DNA of 64,000 nt from Segatella baroniae B14 (GTDB taxonomy: Bacteria > Bacteroidota > Bacteroidia > Bacteroidales > Bacteroidaceae): assembly GCF_022024235.1 (NCBI RefSeq), contig NZ_CP091799.1, positions 7,501-71,500 of the forward strand, written 5' to 3'. Under the pieces are notes generated by a model, which saw only the letters and a list, made by a program, of their open reading frames with translations, was not told where the DNA came from and did not search any database. The position numbers and the translations under genes were made by a program. Each line of letters begins with the position of its first letter. Position 1 is the first letter of the stretch. Positions 16,063-25,902 of the stretch are shown piece by piece.

Positions 16063-19000
16063 TTATTCTTGACCTTGAGGCATTTGACCACCACGGCTAC
16101 GATATTGATTGTAGAAGCTGTTAATTTGGTTGTTAAGTTTATTGCCAAGCACTTTATCAACCATTGTTGCAACTTCAGCAGTTTGCTGCATAATCATGAG
16201 CTGTGTCATACATTCTCTTTGTGAAAGCATGAAGTCATTGTTGTCCTGGCTTAAATACCATCTCATGTATTGGCTAGCATTCTTGAATACTTGTTCAACA
16301 AGAACTTTTGCTTTTGCTTTCTGACCTAAGAATGCATAGCTCTTGGCAATGTCGAGACTACCACTCATATAATTATTCGGTACATTGTATGATGGTATTT
16401 CTACGCTTGCCTTTTCCAATACTTTGAGTGCTTTCTGATTTTTGTTCTCTGCAATTAATTGAAGAGCTAATTGAGCCATTAAGCGGCGGTGTGTGTAACA
16501 CATACGCATGGTAGTCTCGTCAATATAAAGGCCTTTCTGTTTTAAGTTGCCAAATTTAAAGCGTTTCATAATATTATGATAGGTACGCTCTGTATCAAAA
16601 TTCTTGGCCCCTTCTACATTCGTTGTGAAAGGAGTAATACGATTAGCAAGACCTTCTTGAACAAAATTATTGCCGAGATTCATATAATTGTTTTCACCAA
16701 CAGTAATAGCTACATAGACAGGACGTGTCCAGTTGCACTGTGCTATCATTTCAAGCATCATTAAATCACCCTTGTAAAGAGCATTCTTACCTGCTAAAGA
16801 AATTACCATACGGTCTGGAATAGAATCTGATGCCATCAGCATTCCACTCTTTTTGACAGCTTCTTTGTCTATAGTAACATATACCGTATCTGTAGGGATG
16901 AAATGCATATTAGCATCTTTTGAGCGAACCCAATATTTCAGAATATTCTTCAATTCAAAAGGTTCGTCACCAAACTGTGCCTTAGCTGCTTCAGGATTTT
17001 CTTTATAGAAATCCAAAACTTGTTGTTTAGCTTCAGCATTGATTTCTACATACTCATTTGTACCTGAGCAGAAATCAAGTCGAGGCCAGGTAATTGGTAC
17101 AGATGGCGATTTGTATGCAGGACGTTTCATCTGGTCAATATACCAGTCTGTTTGTAAATAGCTCAAGTTACATACACGTGCATCTGTTCCTACTCCTTCT
17201 ACCTCTTGATTATACCAAAGAGGGAAGGTATCATTATCACCATTAGTAAACAATATAGGGTGAGATTTTTCTTGTAGTGACATGAGATAATTCTGACCGA
17301 AGTCACGACATGTATATCGGTTACTTCTATCATGATCATCCCATGTTTGTGAAGCCATTTGTATAGGAACTAGTAACGAAGCAACAGAAACTAATGCTGC
17401 TAATGCTACATTGTCTTTGTTGAATTTCTGCTTGATCAGATCCAAAATACCAGCTACACCAAGACCACACCAGATGGCAAATGCGTAGAATGAACCTGCA
17501 TAAGCATAGTCTCGTTCACGAGGCTGCTGAGGAGTTTGATTCAAGTAGAGTACGATGGCTAAACCTGTCATGAAGAACAGGAAAAATACTACCCAGAATT
17601 GACGAATACCCTTTTGTCCACGGTATGCTTGCCAGAAAAGTCCAATAAGACCAAGTAGCAATGGTAAACAATAGAATACGTTATGTCCTTTGTTTGCTTT
17701 TAATTCATCAGGCAACATGCTTTGATCTCCATACATAGCATTGTCAATAAATGAAATACCAGTAATCCAGTTGCCGTGTTCCTTTTCACCGTTGCCTTGA
17801 ATATCATTCTGACGTCCGGCAAAGTTCCACATGAAGTATCTCCAATACATAAAGTTGCATTGGTATGAAAGGAAGAATCTTAAGTTGTCCCACATTGATG
17901 GAACTTTAACTGTGATATTTTCACCACATCTGTCATATGGAACTTCTTTACCTTCTACACCACCGAGCCAGCTTTCGTAAGCACTTGCATGATCTTGGTC
18001 ATACATACGAGGGAAAATCATGTTTTGTGCATATTGCAGCTTGTTTTTGTGACTTACTACAAAGTATGAATCTTTTTCGTCTTTAGAGGCTTTTTCCTTC
18101 CTCTGATATACAGGTGCACCTTCCTTATAAACAGGCTTACACATATTGCCATCTTGCTCAAGTTTTACCTGAGAAGTATATGCTTGACCGTAAAGAAGTG
18201 GACGATCACCATACTGGTCACGGCTGAGATAACTTCCAAGAGTAAAGATATCCTCAGGAGAGTTTTGATCCATTGGAGGGTTGGCTGCACTTCGAATAAC
18301 GATAAGTGCATAGCTTGAATAGCCTATCATTAACATCAGCATGCAGAGAAGTGATGTATTCTTAATGCGTGCAGAAACGAGCTGAATCTTTTTACCGTCA
18401 ACTGTAATCTTCTTGTTGACGATGAAGTAAAGAGCAGCGAGTATGATGATACCAATAAGTACGGCAGACCAGCCATATCCATAAAAAGGAATACCAAGCA
18501 TGGCAATGGATAGGAGGAATGCAATATTGCTACGTTTTACACTCTTATCTACATAGCTTTCGTAGATACCCCAGATAACTGTGGTAACCAAGAGAATAAT
18601 ATAAATGATTTCGCCAGTATTGAATGGGCAACCAAGTACGTTTACAAAGAACAGTTCAAACCAGCCGCCTACAGTAATGATACCAGGAACAACTCCATAG
18701 AGTACTGCTGCTACAATTACAAATGATATTGCTAGAGCAATCAGACTTCCTTTTAAGTTCGCATTTGGAGTTTTACGATAGTAATATACCAATACAATAG
18801 CAGGAATACACAATAAGTTAAGCAAGTGAACGCCGATAGATAAGCCAGTCATATAGGTAATTAATACTAACCAGCGGTCACTATGAGGTTCATCAGCATG
18901 ATCTTCCCATTTTAAAATCAGCCAGAATACAATAGCTGTGAAAGCAGAAGAATAAGCGTAAACTTCGCCTTCAACTGCGCTAAACCAGAATGTATCGCTA

Positions 19001-19398
19001 AAAGTGTAGATTAATGCACCAACAAGGCCAGAACCCTCTATTGCGATTAATTTACTCATGGTTAGCTCTTCCCATTTGTCTATAAGAAGCTTGCGAGCAA
19101 GGTGTGATATAGTCCAAAAAAGGAACATAATACAAGTAGCACTTAATAGTGCACTCATGGTATTAACCATACGAGCTACCTGAGAAGGGTCGCTAACGAA
19201 TTGTGAGAAAAGGTTTGCTGTAAGCATGAAGAACGGAGCCCCTGGTGGGTGACCAATTTCTAGCTTATAGCCTGTAACAATAAACTCAGGACAGTCCCAA
19301 AAGCTGGCTGTCGGTTCAATTGTGGAACAATATACGAAAGCCGCAATAAAGAAAACGACCCATCCGAGGATATTGTCCACTAATCTGTACTGTTTCAT
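16063..19398 (-). CDS. DUF2723 family membrane protein (GT-C/PMT-like glycosyltransferase fold)
   Basis: A 1111-residue polytopic membrane protein. The first ~430 residues carry many transmembrane helices and the DUF2723 signature TASFWDCPEFIVTGYKLEIG near residue 30, followed by HPPGAPFF; the acidic-rich first loop is that of protein O-mannosyltransferase-like GT-C enzymes. A second helix group lies around residues 580-700, then a large soluble C-terminal part with TPR-like helices (about 980-1090). The family is thought to move lipid-linked sugar across the envelope, but the acceptor is unknown. It has its own promoter and leads the deacetylase-queG run. Confidence 0.82.
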   Translation of the reverse strand: MKQYRLVDNILGWVVFFIAAFVYCSTIEPTASFWDCPEFIVTGYKLEIGHPPGAPFFMLTANLFSQFVSDPSQVARMVNTMSALLSATCIMFLFWTISHLARKLLIDKWEELTMSKLIAIEGSGLVGALIYTFSDTFWFSAVEGEVYAYSSAFTAIVFWLILKWEDHADEPHSDRWLVLITYMTGLSIGVHLLNLLCIPAIVLVYYYRKTPNANLKGSLIALAISFVIVAAVLYGVVPGIITVGGWFELFFVNVLGCPFNTGEIIYIILLVTTVIWGIYESYVDKSVKRSNIAFLLSIAMLGIPFYGYGWSAVLIGIIILAALYFIVNKKITVDGKKIQLVSARIKNTSLLCMLMLMIGYSSYALIVIRSAANPPMDQNSPEDIFTLGSYLSRDQYGDRPLLYGQAYTSQVKLEQDGNMCKPVYKEGAPVYQRKEKASKDEKDSYFVVSHKNKLQYAQNMIFPRMYDQDHASAYESWLGGVEGKEVPYDRCGENITVKVPSMWDNLRFFLSYQCNFMYWRYFMWNFAGRQNDIQGNGEKEHGNWITGISFIDNAMYGDQSMLPDELKANKGHNVFYCLPLLLGLIGLFWQAYRGQKGIRQFWVVFFLFFMTGLAIVLYLNQTPQQPRERDYAYAGSFYAFAIWCGLGVAGILDLIKQKFNKDNVALAALVSVASLLVPIQMASQTWDDHDRSNRYTCRDFGQNYLMSLQEKSHPILFTNGDNDTFPLWYNQEVEGVGTDARVCNLSYLQTDWYIDQMKRPAYKSPSVPITWPRLDFCSGTNEYVEINAEAKQQVLDFYKENPEAAKAQFGDEPFELKNILKYWVRSKDANMHFIPTDTVYVTIDKEAVKKSGMLMASDSIPDRMVISLAGKNALYKGDLMMLEMIAQCNWTRPVYVAITVGENNYMNLGNNFVQEGLANRITPFTTNVEGAKNFDTERTYHNIMKRFKFGNLKQKGLYIDETTMRMCYTHRRLMAQLALQLIAENKNQKALKVLEKASVEIPSYNVPNNYMSGSLDIAKSYAFLGQKAKAKVLVEQVFKNASQYMRWYLSQDNNDFMLSQRECMTQLMIMQQTAEVATMVDKVLGNKLNNQINSFYNQYRSRGGQMPQGQE

Positions 19399-19438
19399 TT
19401 ATTTATAAACTATTTGTGTTATTTCGGTTTATTTTTTG

Positions 19439-19446
19439 CAAAGATA
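19439..19446 (-). promoter_or_regulatory. -7 box of the DUF2723-deacetylase-queG operon
   Basis: On minus TATCTTTG reads at 19446..19439, followed by C, 40 bases before the start. No clear -33 TTTG is visible at the usual distance. Confidence 0.6.
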
Positions 19447-19510
19447 ATAAAAAGAAAGAGAAGTTCTTCTCTCTATATTATTATTTCACAGTTTGTAAAA
19501 TGAAATTAAA

Positions 19511-19530
19511 AAGTTTTAATATGAAAACTT
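19511..19530 (-). terminator. weak terminator candidate after znuC
   Basis: AAGTTTT (19511-19517) pairs with AAAACTT (19524-19530). On minus the hairpin is followed by a T-rich stretch. The stem is only 7 bp and AT-rich, so this is tentative. Confidence 0.35.
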
Positions 19531-19538
19531 CCAATCTA

Positions 19539-20240
19539 TTACATTTTAAGAAAATGCTCTTCTAGCTTTTCTTGTTGAAGATCTGCGTTTGCGTGGTAGT
19601 GTAGATGGTGATTAACGCATGCTATATGTTTTACATTCTCAAGGATTTCAGCGATGTCATGACTGACGATGATAATAGCACACCGTTGGTTGATTTGGCT
19701 TAGCATTTCATACATTTGTGCTTGAAATCTTTTGTCTATATATGTATTAGGCTCATCGAGTATGAGAATATCAGGATTGGAAACGATAGCTCGTGCTAAA
19801 AGAACGCGTTGTAGTTGTCCTCCACTTAGTGCGTTTATTGGTCTTTCAGCTAAATCTGTTAACTGCATTTCTTCCAAAGTTTTTTTTACCTGATGAAGCT
19901 GTGACTTGGAGTAGGGACGAAATATTTTCTTTTGATGTGCTAATCCCGATAGTATCACTTCATGTACTGATATAGGAAAATCTTTGTCAATTTTGCTATA
20001 CTGTGGTAAATATCCCATAGTGATATCTTTGATACTTTTCCCATTTTTATAATAAATAATTTGTCCATGAGTTGGCTTCTTGAGCCCTAAAATTAGTTTT
20101 ATTAAAGTGGTCTTTCCTCCACCATTCGGACCAATAATACCAAGATAATCATTTTGGTATATAGTTAAATTTACATGTTCAAGCACTTGTTTACCGTCAT
20201 AGGCTGCTGACACATCTTTAATTTCAACGATAGGTTCCAT
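19539..20240 (-). CDS. znuC: zinc/manganese ABC transporter ATP-binding protein
   Basis: A 233-residue ABC ATPase powering metal import. It shows Walker A GPNGGGKTTL near residue 36, the Q-loop, the signature LSGGQLQR near 138, Walker B ILILDEP near 155 and the switch His in IIVSHD. The short C-terminal CVNHHLHYHANAD segment has several His residues, as in ZnuC-type proteins. It lies one base after the binding-protein gene. No permease gene is adjacent or anywhere in this window, which is unusual for the system. Confidence 0.85.
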   Translation of the reverse strand: MEPIVEIKDVSAAYDGKQVLEHVNLTIYQNDYLGIIGPNGGGKTTLIKLILGLKKPTHGQIIYYKNGKSIKDITMGYLPQYSKIDKDFPISVHEVILSGLAHQKKIFRPYSKSQLHQVKKTLEEMQLTDLAERPINALSGGQLQRVLLARAIVSNPDILILDEPNTYIDKRFQAQMYEMLSQINQRCAIIIVSHDIAEILENVKHIACVNHHLHYHANADLQQEKLEEHFLKM

Positions 20241-20241
20241 G

Positions 20242-21069
20242 TTATTGTAAGTTTTTTGCTATGTTTAGCATTTGTTCATGCCATTGATATGAAAGAGGAT
20301 TAATTTCAATCTGTTTGGTATTGGTACCGTTGGCTACGATACTTGTATTTCGATTGGAAAATTCCTTTTGTATAAACATGATTTTAGTTCCATATTTTTG
20401 CGCATTTGTAATGAGGTTCTTAAGTTGTGCCGCTGACGGTTCTCTTCCTTCTTCTTCTATAGGAAGTTGAATGAAATTGTATTCCTTAGCAAAATATGTG
20501 AGGGCAGGATGATAGATTAAAAAACTCTTTTGCTTCCCATGAGCAAATTTACTTCTAATATCCTTTTCTGTCTTACTTATTTTATTGAGTAATTTTTTCA
20601 AATTTTTCTCGTAGTATTGTTTCTGCGCAGGATCTTTTTGTTTTAATGCTTCGCAAATATTTTTTGCAATGATAGCGGCATTCGTACAACTCATCCACGT
20701 GTGTGGATCAGGAATGTTATATGCGCTTTTTACAGGTGTTATACCTTTAGAAGCACTAATTACCTTTATATTAGGTGCAGTAGCTGTAATTTTATTCATC
20801 CATGTTTTCTCAAATCCGAGTTCTCCAATTTTGATAATTAAAGAGCAGTTTGCCAAATTTACCATTTGTTTTGAAGTCGGTTCGTAGATTTCGGGATTAC
20901 TGCCAGGTGGTACCATAGTTATAATATGATAATTATAGCCTGCTATTTGTTCCGTGAAATAGCGTAGTGGTTCTATCGTTACAGCTATTTCTTTAGCGTT
21001 ATCTTTTTTGTTTCCTTGACATGCCATACATAATAAGCAGCAAAGGAACATAATCAAATTTTTCTCCAT
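20242..21069 (-). CDS. znuA: metal-binding lipoprotein of a zinc-type ABC transporter (ZnuA-like)
   Basis: A 275-residue cluster A-I (TroA-fold) binding protein that would capture Zn or Mn at the membrane and deliver it to an ABC permease. The signal peptide ends in CLLCMAC, giving a lipidated Cys near residue 17. Candidate ligands are His in DPHTWM, His in IYHPALTYFA and Glu in EEGREPSAAQL. The His-rich loop of E. coli ZnuA is absent. znuC follows after one base and the yqaA-like gene precedes by 8 bases. Metal specificity cannot be told from sequence. Confidence 0.8.
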   Translation of the reverse strand: MEKNLIMFLCCLLCMACQGNKKDNAKEIAVTIEPLRYFTEQIAGYNYHIITMVPPGSNPEIYEPTSKQMVNLANCSLIIKIGELGFEKTWMNKITATAPNIKVISASKGITPVKSAYNIPDPHTWMSCTNAAIIAKNICEALKQKDPAQKQYYEKNLKKLLNKISKTEKDIRSKFAHGKQKSFLIYHPALTYFAKEYNFIQLPIEEEGREPSAAQLKNLITNAQKYGTKIMFIQKEFSNRNTSIVANGTNTKQIEINPLSYQWHEQMLNIAKNLQ

Positions 21070-21077
21070 ATGTCGAT

Positions 21078-21530
21078 TTAAAATATATAACTTAAACCAT
21101 ATACCAGAATTAAATATCGAACAATTTTTCCAACAGATATACTGAATAAAGATATTGGGAAGTTAGCTCTTGTTAATCCTAAAACGATAGTAATCGCGCT
21201 ACCTAAAACAGGAATAAACGCAAAGAAGCCCATCCACGCTCCGTTCCCATTCATAAATTTTAGGGTTTTGTTTATCTTTTCTTCTTTAACATGTAGGTAT
21301 TTCTCAATCCAGTCTAGTCTTCCTAATCTACCGACGCCATAGTTAAATAAAGAACCTAGAATATTTCCAATAGATGCATAGTAAATGAGTGTTGTGGGGT
21401 CAAGGCCAGTTGCTACTAATCCTGTCATGATAGCCTCACTAGGGAATGGGAAAAAACTTCCAGCAAGAAATGCTCCTATTAGCATTCCCCAATATCCCCA
21501 GTCTATTAAAAATGCAAAGATGCTATCCAT
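21078..21530 (-). CDS. YqaA/DedA-type small membrane protein (VTT domain)
   Basis: A 150-residue inner-membrane protein of the SNARE-associated/VTT (DedA-like) superfamily. The family motif GSFFPFPSEAIMTGLVATGL lies at about residues 24-43, followed by GNILGSLFNYGVGRLG, and the later hydrophobic segments have RANFPISLF. Members are implicated in lipid scrambling and proton-dependent membrane processes; the exact role here is unknown. Its first 25 bases overlap the end of the preceding membrane-protein gene, so the two are translationally linked in the cysE-znuC run. Confidence 0.78.
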   Translation of the reverse strand: MDSIFAFLIDWGYWGMLIGAFLAGSFFPFPSEAIMTGLVATGLDPTTLIYYASIGNILGSLFNYGVGRLGRLDWIEKYLHVKEEKINKTLKFMNGNGAWMGFFAFIPVLGSAITIVLGLTRANFPISLFSISVGKIVRYLILVYGLSYIF

Positions 21531-22447
21531 ATGTTGGTAAGCGTTAAGAATAGTGCGATTATTGTTATTACGAAAAATACAATATTTGTTATTTTTGTTT
21601 TTGTCAAAGATATAAAATGTGCTATTAATAATGCCGTATTAACTATTAATATCATTAATAAGTTTAATGCGTGTTGAGGCTGTAATATGATATATAAAGT
21701 AGTACAGCCAAACATTGTGATGAATAGTTCATATATCATTCTGATTCTGATCTTATCTTTGTAACTATTCCTTATGAAATGAACACTTCCAATAATACCT
21801 AGCAGAATGATAAAAATAAATTGTGAAAATTGTAGTGATGTAAATGAACTGAAATCTGCTATTTTACCAAATTGAGTTATTTGTGTGAAATGATTAATTA
21901 TTATATCTAGTTTATCTTGATATAGTAAATAGCCACCAATAAACCAGTAAGGTGTTATTAAACCTAATAGCGATGCAAAAAAGTTTTTAGCGCTAAAAGC
22001 TAAAATGTTAGTTGCTACAATTATCCATAGCAGCGGAACGAAAAAGAGTTCTTGTACCCAAAATACAGAGCCTATACTAATAGCTGTAAATGCGAAGAAG
22101 TTGCACCCAGAACTTGATTTCCTTTGATATGCATTTAATATGATAATATAGAATGCAATGAAACTTAGTTGAACTGCAAATGGTTCTATAGAGATCTTAG
22201 TCGGTAATGTCATGCAGGTTAGAACTAAAAACGAGCATGCAACCATACGGCTGTATATTCGAATCAGTGCATTCTGATTGTTCAGTTCCACCATAAGATA
22301 GGTGGATACGATAAATGTGGCAAACGGAATCCACAATGCTTGTTGTAATAGTCCGCTTGCCAACCATATTATTGCTCCATATAAAGCTGTTATTGGTAGA
22401 GAAATCCTACTACCTGCAACTTTATTTTGAAATCTTTTTTTCTCCAA
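21506..22447 (-). CDS. polytopic membrane protein of unknown function (DUF6427-like)
   Basis: A 313-residue hydrophobic protein with roughly nine to ten transmembrane helices and a short basic N-terminus (MEKKRFQNKVAG). I see no catalytic motif. Its place just after purD, its size and its topology recall the DUF6427 proteins next to purD in other Bacteroidota, but that link is from memory and is tentative. The start is TTG: an in-frame TAA lies two codons upstream and the next Met is about 50 codons in. It begins 11 bases after purD and overlaps yqaA by 25 bases. Confidence 0.6.
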   Translation of the reverse strand: MEKKRFQNKVAGSRISLPITALYGAIIWLASGLLQQALWIPFATFIVSTYLMVELNNQNALIRIYSRMVACSFLVLTCMTLPTKISIEPFAVQLSFIAFYIIILNAYQRKSSSGCNFFAFTAISIGSVFWVQELFFVPLLWIIVATNILAFSAKNFFASLLGLITPYWFIGGYLLYQDKLDIIINHFTQITQFGKIADFSSFTSLQFSQFIFIILLGIIGSVHFIRNSYKDKIRIRMIYELFITMFGCTTLYIILQPQHALNLLMILIVNTALLIAHFISLTKTKITNIVFFVITIIALFLTLTNIWIASLHF

Positions 22448-22458
22448 AATTTATTAAA

Positions 22459-23727
22459 TCAGAGGTCTTGTCCAATATCCTTTCGGAAATACTTATCTTT
22501 GAATTCAATCTTTTGTGCTTCTTGGAAACTTTTCTGAAGAGCTTCTTCTTTGTCTTTTCCATAGCTACTAACAGCAATAACTCGGCCACCATTTGTAACA
22601 ACTTGGCCTTCTTTCACTGCTGTTCCTGAATGGAATACAATACTGCCTTCTACTTGATCTATACCTGATATAGGATATCCTTTTACATATTCTTCAGGAT
22701 AACCGCCGCTAACCAGCATGACACAGACAGCAGCACGTTCATCGAATTCAACAGTATACTTATCCAGATTACCGTTTGCTACACCTTCGAAAAGGTCAAC
22801 GATATCACTTTTTAATCGTAGCATTACACTTTCGGTCTCAGGATCGCCCATTCTACAATTGTATTCGATGACCATAGGTTCACCTTCTACATTTATAAGG
22901 CCAAAGAAAATAAAGCCTTTATAATCGATATTTTCTTCCGCAAGGCCATTAACCGTAGGTTTGATGATACGTTCTTCTACTTTCTTCATCCATTCTTTAG
23001 TAGCGAAAGGTACTGGAGTAACACTACCCATTCCTCCAGTATTCAAACCCGTATCATGTTCTCCGATACGTTTGTAGTCTTTTGCTTCAGGTAGAATCTG
23101 ATAGTGTTTACCATCTGTAAGTACAAATACAGAGCACTCGATGCCGCTAAGATATTCTTCGATAACAACTTTTGCAGATGCGTTGCCGAACATGCCACCA
23201 AGCATATCCTTGAACTCTTTTTTAGCTTCTTCTAAAGTAGGCAAAATCAAGACACCTTTTCCTGCAGCCAATCCATCAGCTTTTAATACGTATGGTGCTT
23301 TAAGAGTTTCAAGGAATTTTAATCCTTCTTCAAGGGTTGTACCATCAAAAGTATGATACTTTGCTGTTGGGATATTATGGCGTTCCATGAACGCTTTAGC
23401 GAAGTCCTTACTTCCTTCAAGAACTGCACCTTGTTTTGATGGACCGATAACAGGAATGTCTTTTGTACGTGGATCATTCTTAAATTCATCGTAAACACCC
23501 TTTACTAAAGGGTCTTCTGGTCCGACAACAACAATATCGATTTCGTTTTTTACAGCAAAATCCTTAAGTTTGTCAAACTCATTGACACCAATTGCAACAT
23601 TTTCTCCAACAGAGCCTGTACCAGCATTGCCTGGAGCAATATATAGTTTTTCTACTTTTTTGCTCTGGGCAATTTTCCATGCTAAGGCATGTTCTCTGCC
23701 GCCACCTCCTAACAGTAAAATTTTCAT
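22459..23727 (-). CDS. purD: phosphoribosylamine-glycine ligase
   Basis: Second step of purine synthesis: joins glycine to 5-phosphoribosylamine with ATP in the cytoplasm. The 422-residue ATP-grasp enzyme begins [19 protein letters not shown], the diagnostic N-terminal loop, has [10 protein letters not shown] near residue 70, [17 protein letters not shown] near 96, [12 protein letters not shown] near 149 and the metal-binding [11 protein letters not shown] near 284. It sits in the middle of an eight-gene minus-strand run without other purine genes nearby, 21 bases after the peptidase gene. Confidence 0.95.
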   Translation of the reverse strand: MKILLLGGGGREHALAWKIAQSKKVEKLYIAPGNAGTGSVGENVAIGVNEFDKLKDFAVKNEIDIVVVGPEDPLVKGVYDEFKNDPRTKDIPVIGPSKQGAVLEGSKDFAKAFMERHNIPTAKYHTFDGTTLEEGLKFLETLKAPYVLKADGLAAGKGVLILPTLEEAKKEFKDMLGGMFGNASAKVVIEEYLSGIECSVFVLTDGKHYQILPEAKDYKRIGEHDTGLNTGGMGSVTPVPFATKEWMKKVEERIIKPTVNGLAEENIDYKGFIFFGLINVEGEPMVIEYNCRMGDPETESVMLRLKSDIVDLFEGVANGNLDKYTVEFDERAAVCVMLVSGGYPEEYVKGYPISGIDQVEGSIVFHSGTAVKEGQVVTNGGRVIAVSSYGKDKEEALQKSFQEAQKIEFKDKYFRKDIGQDL

Positions 23728-23748
23728 TGTTTCTGGTCTATTTATGGT

Positions 23749-25902
23749 TTATTTAAGATAGTTAAAGAAATATTGTGAGATGCGCTCATGCAGGTGTGTA
23801 CTCTGATGGCCTCTCATGTTGTGTGGTTCACCAGGATATACGAAGAAATCCGGTTGTGTGTTGGCTCCGATGCAGGCTTTAAGAAAGCTAAATGCATGTT
23901 GTGGAACAACTACTGGATCGTTTAAACCTATGATAATTTGTAATTTCCCTTTTAAGTTTTTTGCCTGATTTAATAAACTGGTTTGTTGATATCCTTCTGG
24001 ATTATTTTCAGGGGTATCCATGTAGCGTTCTCCATACATAACCTCATACCATTTCCAATCGATAACAGGTCCACCTGCAACTCCTACTTTGAATGTTTCA
24101 GGATGATGTGTCATCATTGTTATGGTCATATAGCCACCAAAACTCCAGCCATGCACACCAATTCTTGTCGTGTCGACATAAGACAAACTTTTCAAGAAAT
24201 CTACACCTTTCATCTGGTCTTTAGTTTCTTCTTGTCCTAAATGTCTGAATGTAGCTTGCTCAAATTCTTTTCCTCTATTTTCACTACCTCGATTATCGAG
24301 AATGAAAAGTAAGTATCCATTTTGAGCCATGTAGGTTTCCCAACCTCTGCTGCTATAGTGCCATCTAGCATCTACATTATGCGCATGTGGACCTCCATAT
24401 ACATAGATTATAGTTGGATATTTTTTATTAGGATCAAAATTAACAGGCTTTACCATACGATAATATAAATCCGTCTTACCATCTGCAGCTTTTAATGTAC
24501 CACAGCTATATTCTGGAACATTATATCCTTTCCATGGATCTTCTGCTGTATAATATGGTGTTCGTTTACTATTATCTATATTGATAATAGCAATTTTTCT
24601 AGGAATAGTAGGTGTCTGGTAATTATCTGTTATAAATTGTCCGTTAGGACTAAGACTTGCATGATGCCAGCCTTTGCCATTATCATCTATTAATGTTCGT
24701 TTTCCACTTTCCAAGTTGACTGAAAAAATATTTCTTTGGATTGGACTTAATTCATTGCTTGCATAGATAATAGAATGTTGCTTAGCATTGAAGCCTATAA
24801 AATCCATGACTACCCAGTTGCCCGAAGTAATCTGTTTCAGAAGTTTACCTTGTGTGTTGAACAGATAAAAATGATTATATCCATCTTTTTGACTTTGCAA
24901 AATAAATTTAGAATGATCCCAAGGCAAGAATACTATAGGATGTTGTGGCTCTACATATTTTGTGTCAGTTTCTCGATAGAGTTCTGCAATTTTTTCGCCA
25001 GTTTCAGAATTGTAACTAACTAGTCTGCAGTCATTTTGGTCACGATTAAGTTCAAATATATATACAGTTTGGTTGTCTGGTCCCCAAGCGATATTGGTAA
25101 AATATCTATTTTGTGGATTTCCAGCCTTGAGGTATATTGTCTTGTTTGTTTTTAAATTATATATGCCTACAGTTACCTCATGAGATGTTTCACCTGCCAT
25201 TGGATATTTTTCAGGAGCAGGAGTAGCAATTCTGCTTTGATTTTTCTCAGGATTCCATTCTATTTCTGGTATGTTAACTAGTGGATAATCAGTTACCATA
25301 CTCTGGTCCATTCGATAGAAAGCAAGTTTTTCCTTATTTGGACTCCAAAAGCGACCATCTGAAATACCGAACTCATCTCTATGTACGCTTTGTCCATATA
25401 CGATGTTGCGGCTTCCGTCTGTTGAAAGCTGATGCTCCTTTCCATTTTTGTCTTTTACATAAAGCTGGTAATTTTTAATATATGCTTTAGGAGTAGCATC
25501 AACAGTACATGACTTCTTCTTCCAGTCAATAAGTAGGTTTCCGATTTTTACAATTGACTTTTTGGCATTAGGAAAAGTTGCATCATACAAAGAATGGATA
25601 TTATCCACTCCTTTGATCTTTGTAAGATCAGAAAGAGTGAATAATTTAGTTTCCTTTCCGGTAGCTTTATTGATTATATAGCATTCTTCAGTGTCAAGTC
25701 TTACTAACTGATCTCCCCACCATGTTGTCCATCTGTTTTTGGCAATCATATTATGGTAGTTATTACCACCAAAATTTAAGTCTTCCAATGTAAAAGTCTT
25801 AAGCTTTTGAGCATATGATAACGTTGAAACAGCCATAAACATAAAAGTTAATGCGGTTTGCAGGAGACACACTTTCTGAGACTGAAACTTATTAATCTTC
25901 AT
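23749..25902 (-). CDS. S9 family prolyl oligopeptidase, dipeptidyl-peptidase IV-like
   Basis: A 717-residue exported serine peptidase that removes N-terminal dipeptides (or tripeptides) after proline. A signal peptide MKINKFQSQKVCLLQTALTF (continuing to about residue 31, SYAQ) precedes an eight-bladed propeller (about 35-480) and the alpha/beta-hydrolase domain. The catalytic serine is in GWSFGGYM, the Asp in GLNDPVVVPQHA and the His in GEPHNMRG. The frame is open to 26022, but that extension lies inside rlmL and is only its antiphase shadow; ATG 25902 gives a proper signal peptide and an 11-base overlap with rlmL. Confidence 0.9.
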   Translation of the reverse strand: MKINKFQSQKVCLLQTALTFMFMAVSTLSYAQKLKTFTLEDLNFGGNNYHNMIAKNRWTTWWGDQLVRLDTEECYIINKATGKETKLFTLSDLTKIKGVDNIHSLYDATFPNAKKSIVKIGNLLIDWKKKSCTVDATPKAYIKNYQLYVKDKNGKEHQLSTDGSRNIVYGQSVHRDEFGISDGRFWSPNKEKLAFYRMDQSMVTDYPLVNIPEIEWNPEKNQSRIATPAPEKYPMAGETSHEVTVGIYNLKTNKTIYLKAGNPQNRYFTNIAWGPDNQTVYIFELNRDQNDCRLVSYNSETGEKIAELYRETDTKYVEPQHPIVFLPWDHSKFILQSQKDGYNHFYLFNTQGKLLKQITSGNWVVMDFIGFNAKQHSIIYASNELSPIQRNIFSVNLESGKRTLIDDNGKGWHHASLSPNGQFITDNYQTPTIPRKIAIINIDNSKRTPYYTAEDPWKGYNVPEYSCGTLKAADGKTDLYYRMVKPVNFDPNKKYPTIIYVYGGPHAHNVDARWHYSSRGWETYMAQNGYLLFILDNRGSENRGKEFEQATFRHLGQEETKDQMKGVDFLKSLSYVDTTRIGVHGWSFGGYMTITMMTHHPETFKVGVAGGPVIDWKWYEVMYGERYMDTPENNPEGYQQTSLLNQAKNLKGKLQIIIGLNDPVVVPQHAFSFLKACIGANTQPDFFVYPGEPHNMRGHQSTHLHERISQYFFNYLK

